Source: MGIIa-K1 sp964577145 | GTDB taxonomy: Archaea > Thermoplasmatota > Poseidoniia > Poseidoniales > Poseidoniaceae | Direction of reading: 5' to 3' | DNA length: 37,734 bases | Assembly (NCBI GenBank): GCA_964577145.1 | Contig: CAZNXM010000017.1 | Location: 1-37,734 of the forward strand | Shown here: positions 15,733 through 23,891 of the stretch, in pieces | Numbering within the stretch: position 1 is the first letter of the stretch | Layout of the letters: every line of letters begins with the position of its first letter | The notes under the pieces: model-generated | Databases searched by the model: none | The model's input: the letters and a program-made list of their open reading frames with translations, nothing else | What the model was told of the DNA's origin: nothing | Program-made: the position numbers and the translations under genes

Positions 15733-16311
15733 ATGAGCGATGAGCTCGATGACCATCTCAGTCAGGGTCTTCCAAGGAGAAAGAAAGCTCTCGACTTTCT
15801 CAAAACCGCGTATGAATGTGGCACTCATGGTCTGGTAAATCGCTCGATTACCGACAAACTTCTAGCCGAGAGTGGGCATTCATTCCATATTGGAACTGAT
15901 GACCCTCAAATGAGGAGAATCGCTTCTTGGTTACTCACTAACCATCCAGAAGCAGTAGAAGAACTAGCGCTTCGTTGCTGGAAAAGAAATGGTAGAGAGG
16001 ATGTCAAACTAGTTGGCCTCCTAATTGCAAATACCGAGGGCAATGCATGGGCTCGATTCCTTTCACTTCTCCGTTCACGAGAACCAATGGAAGTTATCCT
16101 AGATGTTTCTGAGGAAATAAAGCGCGCCGGAAGAGAGATCCCCTCAACCCAATTTCTTACAGAATGGAGTGGAAAATCTAAGATTCATCACCAAGCAGTC
16201 TTGCTAATTGCATCACTTGAAATGAGAAGTGATTTGCGTCCCGTTGTCGAAGGCGCTCCCTCTGGAGGAGAATTGTTCGAACGTATTCGGTCTCGAGCTC
16301 TTGGAGAGTGA
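15733..16311 (+). CDS. Helical-repeat hypothetical protein, 192 aa
   Basis: A soluble, helix-rich protein. The middle region WLLTNHPEAVEELALRCWKR, VKLVGLLIAN and the following paired helices recall HEAT-like repeats such as those of the AlkD DNA-alkylation-repair group. No AlkD catalytic Trp/Asp pattern can be confirmed, so the family is left open. The N-terminus is charged (LDDHLSQGLPRRKKALDFL). It starts 9 bases after the TerB-like gene, and its TGA overlaps the GTG of the next small gene, so translation is probably coupled. It may act with the TerB-like protein, but that is inferred from position only. Confidence 0.72.
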   Translation: MSDELDDHLSQGLPRRKKALDFLKTAYECGTHGLVNRSITDKLLAESGHSFHIGTDDPQMRRIASWLLTNHPEAVEELALRCWKRNGREDVKLVGLLIANTEGNAWARFLSLLRSREPMEVILDVSEEIKRAGREIPSTQFLTEWSGKSKIHHQAVLLIASLEMRSDLRPVVEGAPSGGELFERIRSRALGE

Positions 16312-16553
16312 AATTATTGGGCGGTCACGGCCCCCCGCCAAATATGGGCCAGAGATTTCTTCCTGCTGATGACCCAGTATTGGAAGATGTGCTCAACTGG
16401 ACAGTCGAACGCGATGCAATGGATATCAGGCGGCTATTGGAATGGTTACCTCAAGCTCGCTCAAGCAAAGAAAGGCGGGCATTGCTCTCTCGTGTTCATG
16501 AACTCCTAACCGAAGTGGAGGTTTCCCTCGATGGACTTGAAAGACTCCATTGA
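16308..16553 (+). CDS. Small hypothetical protein, 81 aa
   Basis: A short charged protein with two predicted helices (DPVLEDVLNWTVERDAMDI and ERRALLSRVHELLTEVEVSL) and no recognised domain. The GTG at 16308 overlaps the preceding stop by 4 bases (GTGA). The ATG at 16344 would give a 69-residue form beginning MGQRFLPADD and is equally credible. Its last 23 bases overlap the MobA-like gene in another frame. The tight packing supports a real gene in this operon. Function unknown. Confidence 0.6.
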   Translation: MKLLGGHGPPPNMGQRFLPADDPVLEDVLNWTVERDAMDIRRLLEWLPQARSSKERRALLSRVHELLTEVEVSLDGLERLH

Positions 16554-17028
16554 TGGTTTGACCGGGATAATTCTCGCTGGCGGCGCATCCCAAAGGATGG
16601 GTGAAGACAAGGCCTTCCTAAGAGGGGGGGTTGCTAGACTTGCTGACGAACTCAGAAAAGCAGGGTGTACTCGTGTTATCGTAATGTGTGGGACTGAGGA
16701 AAGAGTGGAATTATTTGACGAAGAATGCATTGTTGATTCCCATGATGACCTTGCAAGTAGTATCAAAACCGTGCTAAATGAATTGAAAGGCGAAGTTCAA
16801 CTTGTTCCCTGTGATGCGGTTTTAGCTGATTCTTCATTTCTATCATCTATAACAGGTGTGCCAGTTGATGAACATGGTGAACGGCAACACCTGATGGCCA
16901 GAATCGCTCTACCGCTACCGGAAATAGATTCCAAGAAAGTAAGCGACTTATTTGACTACCTTCCTTCATGCGAAGGGGGAGTAAAAGCATCCAATGTCAA
17001 TACGCCAGACGAACTCAAGGGGATTTAA
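16531..17028 (+). CDS. MobA-like nucleotidyltransferase
   Basis: 165 residues. The Rossmann-type N-terminus has the nucleotide-binding signature ILAGGASQRMGEDKAFL (residues 13-29), as in MobA, which joins GMP to molybdopterin, and in related NTP transferases. A second block, LVPCDAVLADSSFL, stands where MobA has its metal-binding PCD motif. At 165 residues it is somewhat shorter than E. coli MobA (about 190). No other molybdenum-cofactor gene is in the window, so another NTP-transferase substrate is possible. It overlaps the small gene upstream by 23 bases and the convergent purN by 14 bases. Confidence 0.82.
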   Translation: MDLKDSIDGLTGIILAGGASQRMGEDKAFLRGGVARLADELRKAGCTRVIVMCGTEERVELFDEECIVDSHDDLASSIKTVLNELKGEVQLVPCDAVLADSSFLSSITGVPVDEHGERQHLMARIALPLPEIDSKKVSDLFDYLPSCEGGVKASNVNTPDELKGI

Positions 17029-17680
17029 TTCGTCCAGAGGCAATGTCGTCGATGATTTGTGGATAGAGGAGATGTTCCTCGGCCTTTACGCGCTCTGCGA
17101 GGCTTGACTCATCATCGTCGGGAAAAACTGCAACCTTAACTTGGGCAAGGATTGGTCCGCTATCCGTTCCTGAGTCAACAAAATGTACAGTACAGCCGGT
17201 TTCCTTAACTCCGGATTCAAGGACGTCGCGGTGAGCATGTGCTCCAGGAAAGTCTGGAAGTAAGGATGGGTGGATATTGAGTAGCCTTCCAGCCCAAGGC
17301 GCTACGAATTTCGGCGTGAGAATTCGCATATATCCGCTCAAGATTACAACTTCAATATCGTGATCAAGAAGAATTTCATTCACCTCCGCTTCATGAATTA
17401 ATCGACGCTCCTTACTATCTTCTACATCGGGAAGTGGAACTACTACTGAAGTAACTCCGTGCTGTTGGGCTTTCTCCAAACCCATGACAGCGGGCTTGTC
17501 ACTAATCACAACTACTGTGCGGTGTAAACAATCCTCATTTTGCTGATGGTGGAGCAATGCTTCCATTCCTGAACCTGAGCCAGAAATGAGAACTGCGAGT
17601 CGAAGAGGAGTGGCGGGGGTCGCAATTCTCGGCAGCACCCAATGCTCTCCCATGAGTCGGTCCAGAAGATTCTGTGCCAT
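17015..17680 (-). CDS. purN: Phosphoribosylglycinamide formyltransferase
   Basis: Transfers formyl from 10-formyl-tetrahydrofolate to GAR in purine synthesis. 221 residues from the ATG at 17680. Visible are the substrate-binding loop ISGSGSGMEALL (about residues 32-43, a variant of GSGSN), SGYMRILTPKFV, the catalytic NIHPSLLPDFPGAHAHRDVL with Asn and His, and the catalytic Asp in VHFVDSGTDSGPIL. A longer in-frame start at 17824 would run 85 bases into the divergent DUF454 gene and adds unrelated sequence, so it is rejected. Together with purH about 0.5 kb away, it places two late purine-pathway steps in one neighbourhood, though on separate transcripts. Confidence 0.95.
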   Translation of the reverse strand: MAQNLLDRLMGEHWVLPRIATPATPLRLAVLISGSGSGMEALLHHQQNEDCLHRTVVVISDKPAVMGLEKAQQHGVTSVVVPLPDVEDSKERRLIHEAEVNEILLDHDIEVVILSGYMRILTPKFVAPWAGRLLNIHPSLLPDFPGAHAHRDVLESGVKETGCTVHFVDSGTDSGPILAQVKVAVFPDDDESSLAERVKAEEHLLYPQIIDDIASGRIKSP

Positions 17681-17707
17681 ATGCCTTCGGCACCTATCAT
17701 GGTCATG

Positions 17708-17716
17708 TTTGATAAT
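17708..17716 (+). promoter_or_regulatory. Possible TATA-like box of the DUF454 gene
   Basis: TTTGATAAT is centred 28 bases before the ATG at 17740. It lies in the 59-base gap between divergent purN and DUF454 genes and is its most A/T-rich part. Read on the other strand it lies about 32 bases before the purN ATG, so it might serve both. Confidence 0.3.
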
Positions 17717-17739
17717 GAGGAGCGAAGCCCACCGATTCA

Positions 17740-18204
17740 ATGGAACAATCCTCACCATCCGGATTGACCCGTGAAGATGTCCTTCAGTCTGTCCTAGATG
17801 AACACAGACCAACAAGCAATCCAATTGCCAAGGTAATTTGGGTCATTCTTGGTGTAATATTCGTTGGATTTGCATACATTGGAACTCTTCTCCCTGGTTG
17901 GCCAACAGTCTCATGGCTTGTTCTTGCTGCATTCTGTTTCGCCCGTTCGAGTAAGCGTATGTTCAAATGGCTACTAACCAATCCTCTATTCGGAAAGGTC
18001 CTATTGGATTATTATCAAAACGGTAAGGCCCTACCTTTTCATTCAAAGGTTCTGATTATTGGAATGATTAGCCTTGTCTCTTCTATGTCGATTTGGTATT
18101 TGATGACCAAAACCAATGACCCCGGCTTCGGTCAAGCAACGATTGCAATAGTTGCGCTAATTGGAATCTGGTTCGTAGGCTGGAAGGTACCAACTCTCGA
18201 ATAA
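17740..18204 (+). CDS. DUF454 (YbaN-type) membrane protein
   Basis: 154 residues. A charged N-terminus of ~28 residues precedes the DUF454 domain: VIFVGFAYIGTLLPGWPTVS, then LAAFCFARSSKRMFKWLL (about 65-82), TNPLFGKVLLDYYQNGKALP and a final pair of helices. The family is a small inner-membrane group of unknown role, usually 110-150 residues, with the FARSS motif as hallmark. Its stop lies 1 base before that of the convergent purH. It has no obvious functional tie to the purine genes on both sides. Confidence 0.88.
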   Translation: MEQSSPSGLTREDVLQSVLDEHRPTSNPIAKVIWVILGVIFVGFAYIGTLLPGWPTVSWLVLAAFCFARSSKRMFKWLLTNPLFGKVLLDYYQNGKALPFHSKVLIIGMISLVSSMSIWYLMTKTNDPGFGQATIAIVALIGIWFVGWKVPTLE

Positions 18205-18205
18205 T

Positions 18206-19828
18206 TCAATGCCGGAATAAGCGGTGTCCAGTGAATAGCATCGAAATTCCTCTTGCATTCGCTTCATCGATGACCTCTTGGTCTCTGATTGACCCACCAG
18301 GCTGAACAATTGACCCAGCGCCTGCGGCAGCAGCTTGTTCGATTCCATCCTTGAATGGGAAAAACGCATCGCTCGCTAACACGCATCCTTTTGCACGCTC
18401 ACCGGCACGACGTGCAGCGATTTTAACCGCTTCAACGCGACTGGTTTGGCCTGGCCCAATTCCCACTGTTGCAGTGCCTTGGACCATCACAATTGCGTTT
18501 GATTTAACCTGTTCACAAACCCTAACTGCGAATTTCATCGAAGCGATTTCCTCGGCTGTTGGCGTTGCTGTAGTCACGACTTTGGCCTTGTCCCAATCAA
18601 TTACAGGCGGCTCCTCGGTCTGAAGTAGCCACCCCCCTTCTATCGGTTTACGAATTGTCTTTCGAGTAAGAGAAGATAAGCGATTATTTGGTGAAGAAAT
18701 TGTAAGAATCCTGCGATTCTTCTTTGCCATAATTACTTCCTTCGTTCCCTCTTCGTAGGCAGGGGCCATTAGAACTTCTAAGAATAGGTTGCCAAGTGCC
18801 TTTGCAAATTCCATTGTCACTGGTTCATTGACACAAATAATTGAGCCAAATGCACTCTCGGGATCGCTTGCTAAAGCAGCCTCATAGGCCTCTAATTGTG
18901 TTGCTCCTAATGCTGCTCCACATGGGTTGTTATGCTTGACGATTACACAGACATGGGGGGTATCGGGCCATTCGTCGGTTGAAAGTGCACGGCATAATCG
19001 AAGGGTTGCATCGGCATCTGAATAATTGTTGTAACTCATTGCCTTGCCTCCTTCTACCAATGCAGTAACCAAAGTCTCTCCATCGCTTGCATTTGGTGAA
19101 ACATAGAGTGCTGCTGCTTGATGGGAATTCTCCCCGTACCGTAAGGTATGCATCCTAGTGGAGGAAGCAGTCATAGTAGCAGGTAAGCGTCTAGTCTGCT
19201 CTTCGGTATCGTCAGAATCTTCTGGAGCCCCCACCCATCGGGTTGCAAGTTCGTTTGCGATTGCTGTATCGTATGATGCTGTGTGCTCGTATGCTTTCAG
19301 AGCGAGTTCCCTGCGCCTTTCAATTGAAACTCCGTCGCCACCTAGGTCTGCAATAACAGAATCATAGTCGTCTGGATTACAGGCAATGATTACGTTTCGG
19401 TGATTTTTTGCTGAGGCTCTAACAAGAGTTGGACCTCCAATATCTATCATTTCGAGTAAATCTGCATCGTTGAGTTTGGGTTCGGTTGCAGCCGCATCGC
19501 TGAAGGGGTAGAGGTTTACTGCAACTACTTCGATTGGGGGATATCCGAGATCCTTCAAACCTTGAGCATCGGATTCTCGCTCTAATCTACAAAGCAGAGG
19601 GCCATGAATCGCAGGATGTAAACTCTTGACTCTTCCATCGAAAATTTCAGGATGTCCCGTAATATCAGAGACCCCTATTACTGAAAGTCCAGCCTCTCTG
19701 AGGACACGTGCGGTTCCGCCGGTTGAAGCAATCTCATATCCGAGTGAGTCGAGTCCTTTTGCGAACTCAACTATGCCTGATTTATCATAGACGCTCAAGA
19801 GTGCACGGGGACGGGAGGAGGTCTCCAT
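18206..19828 (-). CDS. purH: Bifunctional AICAR formyltransferase / IMP cyclohydrolase
   Basis: Carries out the last two steps to IMP. 540 residues. The N-terminal IMP cyclohydrolase (about 1-200) has LLSVYDKSGIVEFAKGL, STGGTARVLREAG and GRVKSLHPAIHGPLL. The C-terminal AICAR formyltransferase has the catalytic Lys-His of VIVKHNNPCGAALG, AFGSIICVNEPV, and the ending SDAFFPFKDGIEQA, IVQPGGSIRDQEVI and FTGHRLFRH. Both active sites look intact. The fused form is common in bacteria and patchy in archaea, where PurP and PurO often replace it. A 52-base gap separates it from the thermosome gene upstream on the same strand. Confidence 0.98.
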   Translation of the reverse strand: METSSRPRALLSVYDKSGIVEFAKGLDSLGYEIASTGGTARVLREAGLSVIGVSDITGHPEIFDGRVKSLHPAIHGPLLCRLERESDAQGLKDLGYPPIEVVAVNLYPFSDAAATEPKLNDADLLEMIDIGGPTLVRASAKNHRNVIIACNPDDYDSVIADLGGDGVSIERRRELALKAYEHTASYDTAIANELATRWVGAPEDSDDTEEQTRRLPATMTASSTRMHTLRYGENSHQAAALYVSPNASDGETLVTALVEGGKAMSYNNYSDADATLRLCRALSTDEWPDTPHVCVIVKHNNPCGAALGATQLEAYEAALASDPESAFGSIICVNEPVTMEFAKALGNLFLEVLMAPAYEEGTKEVIMAKKNRRILTISSPNNRLSSLTRKTIRKPIEGGWLLQTEEPPVIDWDKAKVVTTATPTAEEIASMKFAVRVCEQVKSNAIVMVQGTATVGIGPGQTSRVEAVKIAARRAGERAKGCVLASDAFFPFKDGIEQAAAAGAGSIVQPGGSIRDQEVIDEANARGISMLFTGHRLFRH

Positions 19829-19880
19829 TCGTAATACCCGTTGGGAAAGCCAACCGTGGGACTCTCATGAACGTGCCGCA

Positions 19881-21446
19881 TCAGTCGCCGCGAGCAGAAA
19901 TGACCTGGTCGACTCTCAGAAGGCCGCACGCAGACTCTGTTGCAGCGGTAATTGAGTGTTCTAATGTATAGGCAGGTAGCCATGCGCCGACAATGGTTGT
20001 AGGCTTCCCTGAACGGTTGATTCCAGCCTGATTGTCGCCGCCTCTTTGGAGTGAGCGCAATTCAAGCAGTGTGTCAATTCGGTCAGCCCCTGTATTGCCT
20101 GCTAATGCTGCTGGAATTGCTTCAAGTGCACGAGAAAATGCTTCCATCGAGAGTCTCTCTCTTCCTGCACATTGCTCGGCTGCTTCACGTACAGCAAGGC
20201 TTGCAGCCATATGCAAACTACCTCCTCCAAGAATAATCGAATCATTCTCTTTTGCTAAACAAGCAGAACGTAATGCGTCAAATAGTCCCCTGATGGTCTC
20301 CTCGACCACAACACCATCTGTCCCTCCGACAAGAAGCGTGACTATTCCTGCTGATTCTCCTGCCTCGATGATTAATCGCTCTCGAATTCCTTCTGCTCCT
20401 TCGAGCCTTTGATGTTCAAGAGTGGTGATGTGCCCCATCGAAGATTTTGATAATTCATCCAAATGGTCAATCAAATCTGCACCTGTAGCTTCAGCAATGT
20501 CTTCGGCACCGGACCTTTCCATTCCTCCCATTGCAAAAATACCGGCGTCTGCCAAAAAATGAAGCACTCTGGTATCGATTGACTCGGCGCTGAATACAGC
20601 TTTTGCACCAGATGAAATTATGGCCTCAGCCTTTGCTTTGATGATTGCATCTTCAGAATCGATAAAGGCTTCGAGTTGCGTAGTTGAAGTGATTTCGATC
20701 TCTGCATCCCTAGATGATTTTTCTAACTCTATTGGACAGGTTAATACTGCCACATCAATATCACTTAGATGACGAGGAAGGCGGTCGAGGGCTAATCTTT
20801 TCTCAACAACTAATCCCCTGATTAATCGAGATGATGCGCTGGTTCCTTGGCCATCTTTTGCCATTCGAACCTTTTCATAATCGCTGTCCGGAATCGAATT
20901 GACCGCTTCTGCAACAAGATTTGCAAGATGGTTTAGTGCTCCTTCTGTTGAGCGCCCAACAAGAGCGGTAGATGTTACTTGAGCAAGTCGCCCGTCTATA
21001 CTTTGAATCCTAGAATCAAGTGTTGCCATCGTGGTTTCTAATGCCATCTGGTAGCCTTTTACCAAAACGAGTGGGTGAAGGCCTAACTCGAGTAGGCGCC
21101 CGGCCTCTCCCATTAATTCAGATGCGAGAATGATGCACCCCGTTACTCCGTCTCCGCATGCGTTTTCTTGACTTTCAGCCAAACTGACGAATGCCTTTGC
21201 TGCAGGATGTTTTACCAATAGTTCGGCGACGATTTTTGCGCCATCATTTGTTACTGCTGCTTCCCCATTTGTCTTGTAAAGCATTTTATCGAGGCCATTT
21301 GGACCAAATGTTCCCCTAAGGACGTTGCCAAAAGCGATTGCTGCACCAACTAACTTTTGCGTAACTTCAACTCCGCTAGTTACGGATGTCGAAGATTTAG
21401 TGATGACTACTGGGGCTTTGCCGGAGCCATCTGGTGCCTGTGCCAT
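19881..21446 (-). CDS. Thermosome subunit (group II chaperonin)
   Basis: An ATP-driven folding chamber subunit, 521 residues. The equatorial domain has FGPNGLDKML and NDGAKIVAELLVKHPAAK, the nucleotide-binding GDGVTGCIILASELM (the family is usually GDGTT, so one Thr is Val here), and the late FDALRSACLA helix with the conserved Asp. The apical domain spans about residues 200-370. The C-terminus AGNTGADRIDTLLELRS and SACGLLRVDQVISA matches the family. The segment GGGSLHMAASLAVRE replaces the more usual GGGATE form. Compared with typical thermosomes it looks like a divergent paralogue. The ATG at 21446 is preferred over a TTG just before it. Paralogues may lie outside the window. Confidence 0.95.
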   Translation of the reverse strand: MAQAPDGSGKAPVVITKSSTSVTSGVEVTQKLVGAAIAFGNVLRGTFGPNGLDKMLYKTNGEAAVTNDGAKIVAELLVKHPAAKAFVSLAESQENACGDGVTGCIILASELMGEAGRLLELGLHPLVLVKGYQMALETTMATLDSRIQSIDGRLAQVTSTALVGRSTEGALNHLANLVAEAVNSIPDSDYEKVRMAKDGQGTSASSRLIRGLVVEKRLALDRLPRHLSDIDVAVLTCPIELEKSSRDAEIEITSTTQLEAFIDSEDAIIKAKAEAIISSGAKAVFSAESIDTRVLHFLADAGIFAMGGMERSGAEDIAEATGADLIDHLDELSKSSMGHITTLEHQRLEGAEGIRERLIIEAGESAGIVTLLVGGTDGVVVEETIRGLFDALRSACLAKENDSIILGGGSLHMAASLAVREAAEQCAGRERLSMEAFSRALEAIPAALAGNTGADRIDTLLELRSLQRGGDNQAGINRSGKPTTIVGAWLPAYTLEHSITAATESACGLLRVDQVISARGD

Positions 21447-21486
21447 CAATCCGTCGGGTTGGCCGCGCCTTCATCAACCCTTCATC

Positions 21487-21933
21487 TCAGATGTTGAGAA
21501 GTGCAAACCAGAATATGGAGCAAATTGCTAGCATAGCAGTTGTCCATCCTATGTGCTGCATTGCATCTTCGGGAACTACGTCCTTCTGATCTATCAGGGC
21601 TCGCGACTCTATTCCTTCGTCATGTTTCCGCTTCTGAGCCCACGCCGATGCTGCAACGCCTCCAGTCAGTATCCCCATCAACACAAAGAGAACTTTTGCA
21701 GAAACTGTAGCAAAACCGATGTCATACCATCCCAACTTTGCGGGACCAAGGATAATGGCCAATGTCGGCATAAAGGGTAGGAAATATGAGATAAAAATGG
21801 AGACTGCATTGCGTTTTTTCTTGACTGCTTCGCCTGAATCAAACTCGTGCCGCCAAACAAAATGCCAACCGGCCCAATCTGCTACAGCAGTTGCGACACT
21901 TGCCGCAATTGACCAGAATAACATAGCCGCCAC
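21487..21933 (-). CDS. Four-helix membrane protein, hypothetical
   Basis: 148 residues with about four predicted helices: FWSIAASVATAVADWAGWHF, IFISYFLPFMPTLAIIL, VSAKVLFVLMGILTGGVAAS and the C-terminal IGWTTAMLAICSIFWFALL. A cytoplasmic charged loop (RHEFDSGEAVKKKRN) and a second one (KRKHDEGIESRALIDQKD) separate the helices. No family is recognised. It lies 48 bases after the PINA-like ATPase on the same strand and 40 bases before the thermosome gene, so it may belong to the leftward series that starts upstream. Confidence 0.72.
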   Translation of the reverse strand: MAAMLFWSIAASVATAVADWAGWHFVWRHEFDSGEAVKKKRNAVSIFISYFLPFMPTLAIILGPAKLGWYDIGFATVSAKVLFVLMGILTGGVAASAWAQKRKHDEGIESRALIDQKDVVPEDAMQHIGWTTAMLAICSIFWFALLNI

Positions 21934-21981
21934 GCTTTACAGAGGAGGGGAGGAATTCAAGAGTCTGTCGGAGCATTTTCC

Positions 21982-23343
21982 TTAACGGCGTCGTCCTTTG
22001 GAGCCTTTTCGGCCCTTACGCGAATATTCCCACGCTCTCGACTCTGAAGCCCGTCTATCCTGGACTTCTTCATGGTCTCCGCCGCCTACTTGTACATCTT
22101 CAGGCATTTCTCTAAATGATGAAACTGAAAGCCTGAGGCCGCCTAATTCATCTTGGAGAGAGCGAATATTTTCTCCGCCCTTTCCAATCAATGTTGAAAC
22201 CATGCCTTTTGGAACATAAATTTCAGCGGAGCCCTGGCTTGTGAATTTCACTCCGCATTGAACGCCGACCCATTGGCGGATGCGATGCACTAACTGGTCT
22301 CTTGCAAGAGCTGCCATTGGCGTTACTCCGCCTCCAGACGCTGATGCATCAACTGGTACTACTGCGATTTCTGAGCCAAATGCAAACATTTCGTGAGTAA
22401 TTCGTCCACTTGGAAACTCGACGACTTCGATTACGGGGCGTGCAAGTTCTTCCTGCATACCTGTTGGAGGTTTTACAGTCATTCGTAATTCAAGAACTTG
22501 TGAAATCGCTCCTGCCTCAACGTGCAAAATCGTATCGAGCACCTGGCTGACTAGACCTAATTCCACCTTGCCAATTAGACGTTGAATCGCCTCAAGAGCT
22601 GAGTTAGCATGTGTGACACCTAGTAAGCCCACTCCGGCTAAACGGACATCAGCGAATATCTCAAAATCTCGTGCCCTTCGAACCTCATCAAATATGACGA
22701 AATCCGGCCTGACTAAGAAGATAATTTCAGCGGTTTTTTCCAAATCTCCTTCGAGGGGGGCGTATTGAGTAATGCGTTTGGCTAATTGTAAATCCCTTGG
22801 CGCCTCCATGGTTTTCACCATTGCACCAACATCCTCATCGAGATATTCAGCAATGGCTTGGGCGAGTGTAGTTTTACCCGAGCCCGGTCGTCCACAGATG
22901 AAGACACCTCGATGGTGATCGGATAATCTAGAGATTAATTTCGGGTCAATTTCATAATCATCTAAACTGAGTTTTGCTACTGGCCTGACAATAGTAATCT
23001 CGCGTGCATCTGCAAAAGGAGGCCATGCACAAGAAATTCGCAAGTCTCCCATTTGGATGACTTGGCACCCCTTTCTATCGATTTCAAGAAAGCAATCTGA
23101 GCGGTCGCGGTTTTCTTCTACTATTGTCAATATTTCTTCTTGAAGGGATTCAAGGCGTAAGGTATCCCACCCTCCGTCATCAGAACCCTCCACGTCAGCA
23201 AGCCTGAGGTTTCCAATTCCACCGGCCTTTGTTCGAGGAATGCACTCCGCCTTGAGAAAGAGAGTATGGACGTCGTCCTCGAGTAGATTCTCAAGTAACT
23301 CGGGGAGATCTGGGTGGCTAGAGAATGTCGCCATTGCCACCAT
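21982..23343 (-). CDS. PINA-like T4SS-type ATPase with KH domain, lacking the PIN domain
   Basis: 453 residues. From about residue 25 on it follows archaeal PINA (PilT N-terminus/ATPase/KH) proteins: a beta-rich linker (DVHTLFLKAECIPRTKAGGI), then an ATPase with Walker A GRPGSGKTT (151-159), Walker B FVIFDEVRRARDFEIF (215-230), the HAN motif of the secretion-ATPase family (245-247), and a type I KH domain with the GKGG loop (387-390). A basic tail RKGRKGSKGRRR ends it. In studied PINA proteins an N-terminal PIN nuclease domain of ~150 residues precedes this part; here the protein begins directly at the linker. PINA of Sulfolobus is a helicase-like hexamer linked to Holliday-junction processing; that role is family knowledge, not shown here. 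Confidence 0.9.
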   Translation of the reverse strand: MVAMATFSSHPDLPELLENLLEDDVHTLFLKAECIPRTKAGGIGNLRLADVEGSDDGGWDTLRLESLQEEILTIVEENRDRSDCFLEIDRKGCQVIQMGDLRISCAWPPFADAREITIVRPVAKLSLDDYEIDPKLISRLSDHHRGVFICGRPGSGKTTLAQAIAEYLDEDVGAMVKTMEAPRDLQLAKRITQYAPLEGDLEKTAEIIFLVRPDFVIFDEVRRARDFEIFADVRLAGVGLLGVTHANSALEAIQRLIGKVELGLVSQVLDTILHVEAGAISQVLELRMTVKPPTGMQEELARPVIEVVEFPSGRITHEMFAFGSEIAVVPVDASASGGGVTPMAALARDQLVHRIRQWVGVQCGVKFTSQGSAEIYVPKGMVSTLIGKGGENIRSLQDELGGLRLSVSSFREMPEDVQVGGGDHEEVQDRRASESRAWEYSRKGRKGSKGRRR

Positions 23344-23373
23344 TGTGAGGGGTGAGTCCTTGACCCTATGGGC

Positions 23374-23865
23374 TCAAGCCGCTGCTGGCTCTAGTGAATA
23401 GTAAGTCCACCACAGATACCATGCTGTGATTGCGCCAAGAACTATTGCTCCGCCCAATGGGGCAGAAAGCATGATCAAAACCTCAGATATCAAGAATGTC
23501 ATTACTACAAAGGTGAGCCAAGAAATAATACGTAGATTTGTTAAATCGAGATGTGTTTTTACATCGTCCCAAATATTCGCACCCCAAATCAAGCAATATA
23601 CAGAAACAAGGACTGCGGTAAAGATTGAAGCGTAGAATAGTGAAGATGTTATTTGCCAATCGAATAGTAGATTGAAGGATGCTAGGTAGAATAATTTCTT
23701 CATCGGGTCTTCAACTTTCACAAATATTGTTCCAAAAATAGCAGCGCCAGCGAGAATGATAAGAGGGTGTGCTGCGAAAAATGCGTCTATCGATGGCCCG
23801 AGGTGGGGAAGTGGGTCCAAAATGAAGAGTGGCTCGGCATCTGCGGCACTTCCGCCTCCTGACAT
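23374..23865 (-). CDS. Four- to five-helix membrane protein, hypothetical
   Basis: 163 residues from the ATG at 23865. Predicted helices: PLIILAGAAIFGTIFV, LFYASIFTAVLVSVYCLIW, IISWLTFVVMTFLISEVLIM and IVLGAITAWYLWWTYYSL. The N-terminus is glycine-rich, and charged residues sit in the loop KVEDPMKKL. No family is recognised. A TTG at 23895 overlapping the stop of the upstream oxidoreductase would add 10 residues. It is placed between the Gfo/Idh-type oxidoreductase and the PINA-like ATPase, both on the same strand, 30 bases from the latter. Confidence 0.72.
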   Translation of the reverse strand: MSGGGSAADAEPLFILDPLPHLGPSIDAFFAAHPLIILAGAAIFGTIFVKVEDPMKKLFYLASFNLLFDWQITSSLFYASIFTAVLVSVYCLIWGANIWDDVKTHLDLTNLRIISWLTFVVMTFLISEVLIMLSAPLGGAIVLGAITAWYLWWTYYSLEPAAA

Positions 23866-23891
23866 GATTGAGCCGAGGCGTATTCGATTCT

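Noticed and set aside
15733..16311. AlkD-type DNA glycosylase
   Set aside because: Only the helical-repeat feel and one HPEAVEELALR-type stretch agree; the catalytic residues could not be placed, so it is left as a hypothetical helical protein.
17681..17824. N-terminal extension of PurN to an upstream ATG
   Set aside because: The added 48 residues have no PurN similarity and lie over the start of the divergent DUF454 gene.
19840..19854. Interrupted repeat GTTGG-GAAAG-CCAAC upstream of purH, and a similar GGGTTG...CAACCC before the thermosome gene
   Set aside because: Arms of five or six bases with five- or thirteen-base centres are too weak to separate from chance.
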